The position numbers were made by a program, and so were the translations under genes. From Enterococcus montenegrensis (GTDB taxonomy: Bacteria; Bacillota; Bacilli; Lactobacillales; Enterococcaceae), in assembly GCF_029983095.1 (NCBI RefSeq), contig NZ_CP120467.1:1534501-1598500 (forward strand): a DNA stretch of 64,000 nt, in the 5' to 3' direction. Below, one piece after another: positions 62,779 through 64,000 of the stretch. The notes under the pieces are model-generated. The model was not told the DNA's origin, ran no database searches, and worked only from the letters and a program-made list of their open reading frames with translations. Positions within the stretch are counted from its first letter, which is position 1; each line of letters begins with the position of its first letter.

Positions 62779-64000
62779 TTAACGTCTTGGCTCGTCATCT
62801 TCAAACTCTTTACGAAAATGACGTCTTTCTTCCTCTGGTTGAACTTCAATTTCCGGGTCGCGGAAAATAACGCGGATTTTCAACACACGTGAACCTTCCA
62901 TCTCTTCAGAAATCAGAGTCAAGTTGTCCACTTCAAAAGAAAGTTTCTCACCTTCATCTGGAATAGTTCCCAAAGCTGTGATTAGGTATCCAGCCATTGT
63001 ATCCACATCACTCATATGCAAGTCCGTGTCAAAGGCTTCGTTAAACTCATCAATTAGCATGCGACCTTGAATAATATATTCATGATCATTTACTTGTTCA
63101 TATAGTTTTTCTACTTCATCGGTTTCATCGTCAATTTCACCTACGATTTCTTCCAACAAGTCTTCTAATGTCACAACCCCTACCATACCACCATACTCAT
63201 CTAAAAGAATCGCCATTTGGTTACGGGTCTTTTTCAATTCATATAATAAGTCGTCAATAAAAACTGTTTCTGGTACAAATAAAGGCTCTTGTAAAATCTT
63301 ATGCATATCAATATTTTCAAAGCCAAATTGATAAGCCGCTTTCAAAAGATTCTTAGTATGCAAGACACCAATTACTTTGTCCTTATCTTCATCATAGACT
63401 GGAATACGGGAATAATTTTCTGATAACACGTCAGTGACAATTTCAGCGATTGGATCATTAATGTCTACCATAAAAGCGTCTGTTCTAGGTACCATGACTT
63501 CGCGCGCCACTTTTGTATCTAGTGAAAAGACCCCTTGTAACATTTCCAATTCGTCTTCTTCTAAAACACCTTCTGTTTCCAACATATAACGCATTTCATC
63601 GCGGGTCATTTTTGAGTCTTCATCATCAAAATCCATCGGCGTAATTTTTGCCAATAGACTGGTTGACGCCGATAATAACCACACAAAAGGTTTTGCGATT
63701 GTGCCAATGACACGGATAACACCAGAAGTAAAAGTCGCAACTTCTTCTGATTTATTTAAGGCAATTCGCTTAGGGTATAATTCCCCAAAAACGATGGACA
63801 CATAAGTTAAAATCGCTAAAACGATAATATTGGCAATACTTTTAGCGGCAGCTCCACCACCTAAAACAGGTGCCAGACGGCTAGATAGCGTGTCAGCTAA
63901 GGATGCCCCTGATAAAATATTTACTAACGTAATCCCCACTTGGATGGTGGATAAAAAGTTAGTTGGGTTTTCCAATATTTTGAGTAATTTTTGCGACTTG
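62779..64000 (-). CDS. HlyC/CorC family (CNNM-CBS) membrane protein, 5' end missing
   Basis: The frame is open to the right edge, so the N-terminal part lies outside the window. What is seen: the last part of the CNNM membrane domain (NPTNFLSTIQVGITLVNILS, FGELYPKRIALNKSE), a CBS pair (VMVPRTDAFMVDINDPI and LLDEYGGMVGVVTLED) and the CorC-HlyC C-terminal domain (FDTDLHMSDVDTMAGYLIT). Members are linked to Mg2+/Co2+ transport or resistance; the older label haemolysin is misleading. Confidence 0.93.
   Translation of the reverse strand, partial: KSQKLLKILENPTNFLSTIQVGITLVNILSGASLADTLSSRLAPVLGGGAAAKSIANIIVLAILTYVSIVFGELYPKRIALNKSEEVATFTSGVIRVIGTIAKPFVWLLSASTSLLAKITPMDFDDEDSKMTRDEMRYMLETEGVLEEDELEMLQGVFSLDTKVAREVMVPRTDAFMVDINDPIAEIVTDVLSENYSRIPVYDEDKDKVIGVLHTKNLLKAAYQFGFENIDMHKILQEPLFVPETVFIDDLLYELKKTRNQMAILLDEYGGMVGVVTLEDLLEEIVGEIDDETDEVEKLYEQVNDHEYIIQGRMLIDEFNEAFDTDLHMSDVDTMAGYLITALGTIPDEGEKLSFEVDNLTLISEEMEGSRVLKIRVIFRDPEIEVQPEEERRHFRKEFEDDEPRR

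Overview
The window looks like chromosome of a low-GC lactic acid bacterium of the Enterococcus/Vagococcus/Tetragenococcus group. Signs are the FabT-type fab-acc cluster, CtsR-controlled clpE, ptsH-ptsI, a BgsB-like glucolipid synthase, a HelD helicase and A/T-rich intergenic DNA with many intrinsic terminators. The genus is inferred from gene content and synteny; no rRNA gene is present.

Layout. 1-365: edge of a NuoE/HndA-type iron-sulfur subunit gene. 589-7915: the translation/transcription operon rimP-nusA-ylxR-ylxQ-infB-rbfA-truB-ribF (minus strand), with a promoter and a leader terminator before rimP. 8052-13409: two small membrane proteins, thrS with a T-box leader, a tautomerase and a P1B-type metal ATPase. 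13526-21057: an ANT(6)/AadK-like nucleotidyltransferase, helD, glpK and several small membrane proteins. 21504-27914: yebC, tmcAL, then the ribosome-assembly/NAD cluster yqeG-yqeH-yhbY-nadD-yqeK-rsfS-methyltransferase.

28157-35412: a tRNA-Gly(CCC) gene carrying a 7.2-kb integrated element bounded by 50-bp direct repeats. It has a tyrosine integrase, a Cro/CI-type repressor with an operator region, a small excisionase-like protein, a MobT/Rep_trans-type relaxase with an oriT-like hairpin, a small protein resembling HelP/DUF961, and a cargo operon: an RclA-like flavoprotein disulfide reductase plus a TetR regulator. No conjugation channel genes are present, so it is best read as an integrative mobilizable element that needs a helper.

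35602-39252: a phosphotransferase-family protein, a 30-residue membrane peptide, and a polar amino-acid ABC transporter whose binding-protein gene is frameshifted near its end. 40349-50434: the fatty-acid synthesis cluster fabT-fabH-acpP-fabD-fabG-fabF-accB-fabZ-accC-accD-accA, without fabK in its usual place but with a divergent FabK/nitronate-monooxygenase family gene that has its own FabT-like box. 50649-64000: ykuJ, a beta-hydroxyacid dehydrogenase, a diacylglycerol glucosyltransferase, an mgtC pseudogene with an internal deletion, ptsH-ptsI, clpE, a DUF1827 protein, an Mga-like regulator, prfC and the edge of a CBS-domain transporter-like protein.

Points most worth a second look: the mobilizable element with RclA cargo and its candidate oriT; a probable AUA start codon for rsfS; the missing HPr-phosphorylation histidine in GlpK; the rearranged fab cluster with a perfect 22-bp inverted repeat where fabK would sit; a candidate short RNA near 21.28 kb; and two genes that look broken (mgtC and the ABC binding protein).
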